DNA from: Candidatus Bruticola papionis
Lineage (GTDB): Bacteria; Vulcanimicrobiota; Xenobia; Xenobiales; Xenobiaceae
NCBI GenBank assembly: GCA_002407045.1
Contig: DHKB01000029.1
Location: 2,740-17,823, forward strand
DNA length: 15,084 nt
Reading direction: 5' to 3'
A model generated the notes under the pieces. The model was not told the origin of the DNA. It searched no databases and saw only the letters and a program-made list of their open reading frames with translations. This document shows, piece after piece, positions 14,812-15,084 of this stretch. A program made the translations under genes and the position numbers. Numbering within the stretch: position 1 is the stretch's first letter; each line of letters opens with the position of its first letter.

Positions 14812-15084
14812 AGCTTGATCCCTTCCGTTCTGTAGAATTATCGCTTTAACGTTCTTTGACGTGCTCTCCCGCAACTGGCAAGAGAATGCCGAAGCGGATT
14901 TGCATCAATCCCCTGATTCCGCAACCATCGTCTGCCGAACGCGCCTAACAACTCCCATTTCTAAAGAAATGCAGTTGCGCGGCACTTTCGGTAGAATTGT
15001 GTTTTTTACCTGCACAAGCTAGACAAGTTTGCAGGCAGAAAGCGCACATTACGGGGAAAAGGGCCATTTCAGAGCTATAATATT
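14812..15084. other. Upstream region of the PilT-like operon, no convincing gene
   Basis: These 273 bases must contain the minus-strand promoter of the PilT-like operon unless transcription enters from beyond the edge. No good -35/-10 pair was found on the minus strand. A plus-strand TATAAT (15076-15081) lies at the very edge without a visible -35. A 40-codon minus-strand frame (14945-15067) with two CxxC motifs stays open to the window edge. It could be the tail of an upstream gene or chance. The sequence ACAAG-CTAG-ACAAG is a short direct repeat around 15014-15027. Confidence 0.4.

Noticed and set aside
15076..15081. Plus-strand TATAAT at the right edge as a promoter
   Set aside because: No -35 at proper spacing and no downstream sequence in the window to show a gene.
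1..15084. CRISPR array, tRNA, rRNA, insertion sequence or prophage
   Set aside because: No regularly spaced repeats, cloverleaf-like sequence, transposase motif or phage gene was seen on either strand by eye.

Overview
The window carries ten protein-coding genes in five alternating blocks, nine of them complete. No rRNA, tRNA, CRISPR array, insertion sequence or phage gene was seen. The content is mostly housekeeping: membrane lipid and isoprenoid synthesis, site-2 proteolysis, cell division, heme handling and PLP homeostasis. Three genes are less ordinary: a PGM1-type ATP-grasp ligase, a PilT-like ATPase with a long coiled coil and altered catalytic motifs, and an unrecognised glycine/lysine-rich protein with an internal repeat.

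Organism (inference): a bacterium of moderate GC. The order cdsA-dxr-rseP is common in Firmicutes, Deltaproteobacteria and others. yggS next to sepF is typical of Gram-positives and of Cyanobacteria (pipY-cdv2). Together with a PilT-family ATPase and a squalene synthase, a cyanobacteria-related non-photosynthetic lineage (Melainabacteria/Vampirovibrionia-like) is a reasonable guess. It rests on gene order and family recognition only.

Layout. (1) 1-3148, minus: cdsA, dxr and the 5' part of rseP, probably co-transcribed in that order. rseP runs off the left edge. (2) 3321-4550, plus: a GT4 glycosyltransferase resembling diacylglycerol glucosyltransferases, divergent from cdsA and followed by a terminator. 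(3) 4622-7296, minus: the PGM1-type ATP-grasp ligase followed 17 bp later by a squalene/phytoene synthase family gene. (4) 7443-9973, plus: an M19 membrane-dipeptidase homologue and the unknown 412-residue protein, which has its own leader and is closed by a strong hairpin. (5) 10052-14811, minus: PilT-like ATPase, yggS, sepF and hemW, closely spaced and apparently one operon. The last ~270 bp at the right edge hold no convincing gene, only a 40-codon Cys-rich frame.

How the genes fit together: Dxr makes the committed MEP-pathway intermediate that feeds polyprenyl diphosphates, which squalene synthase condenses. CdsA makes CDP-diacylglycerol, and the GT4 enzyme may glycosylate diacylglycerol. 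The left half therefore reads as an envelope-lipid neighbourhood. The right half joins a pilus-type motor paralogue to the FtsZ-anchoring protein SepF. The ligase and dipeptidase are divergently arranged across 146 bp and perform chemically opposite reactions on peptides, but a functional link is only a hypothesis.
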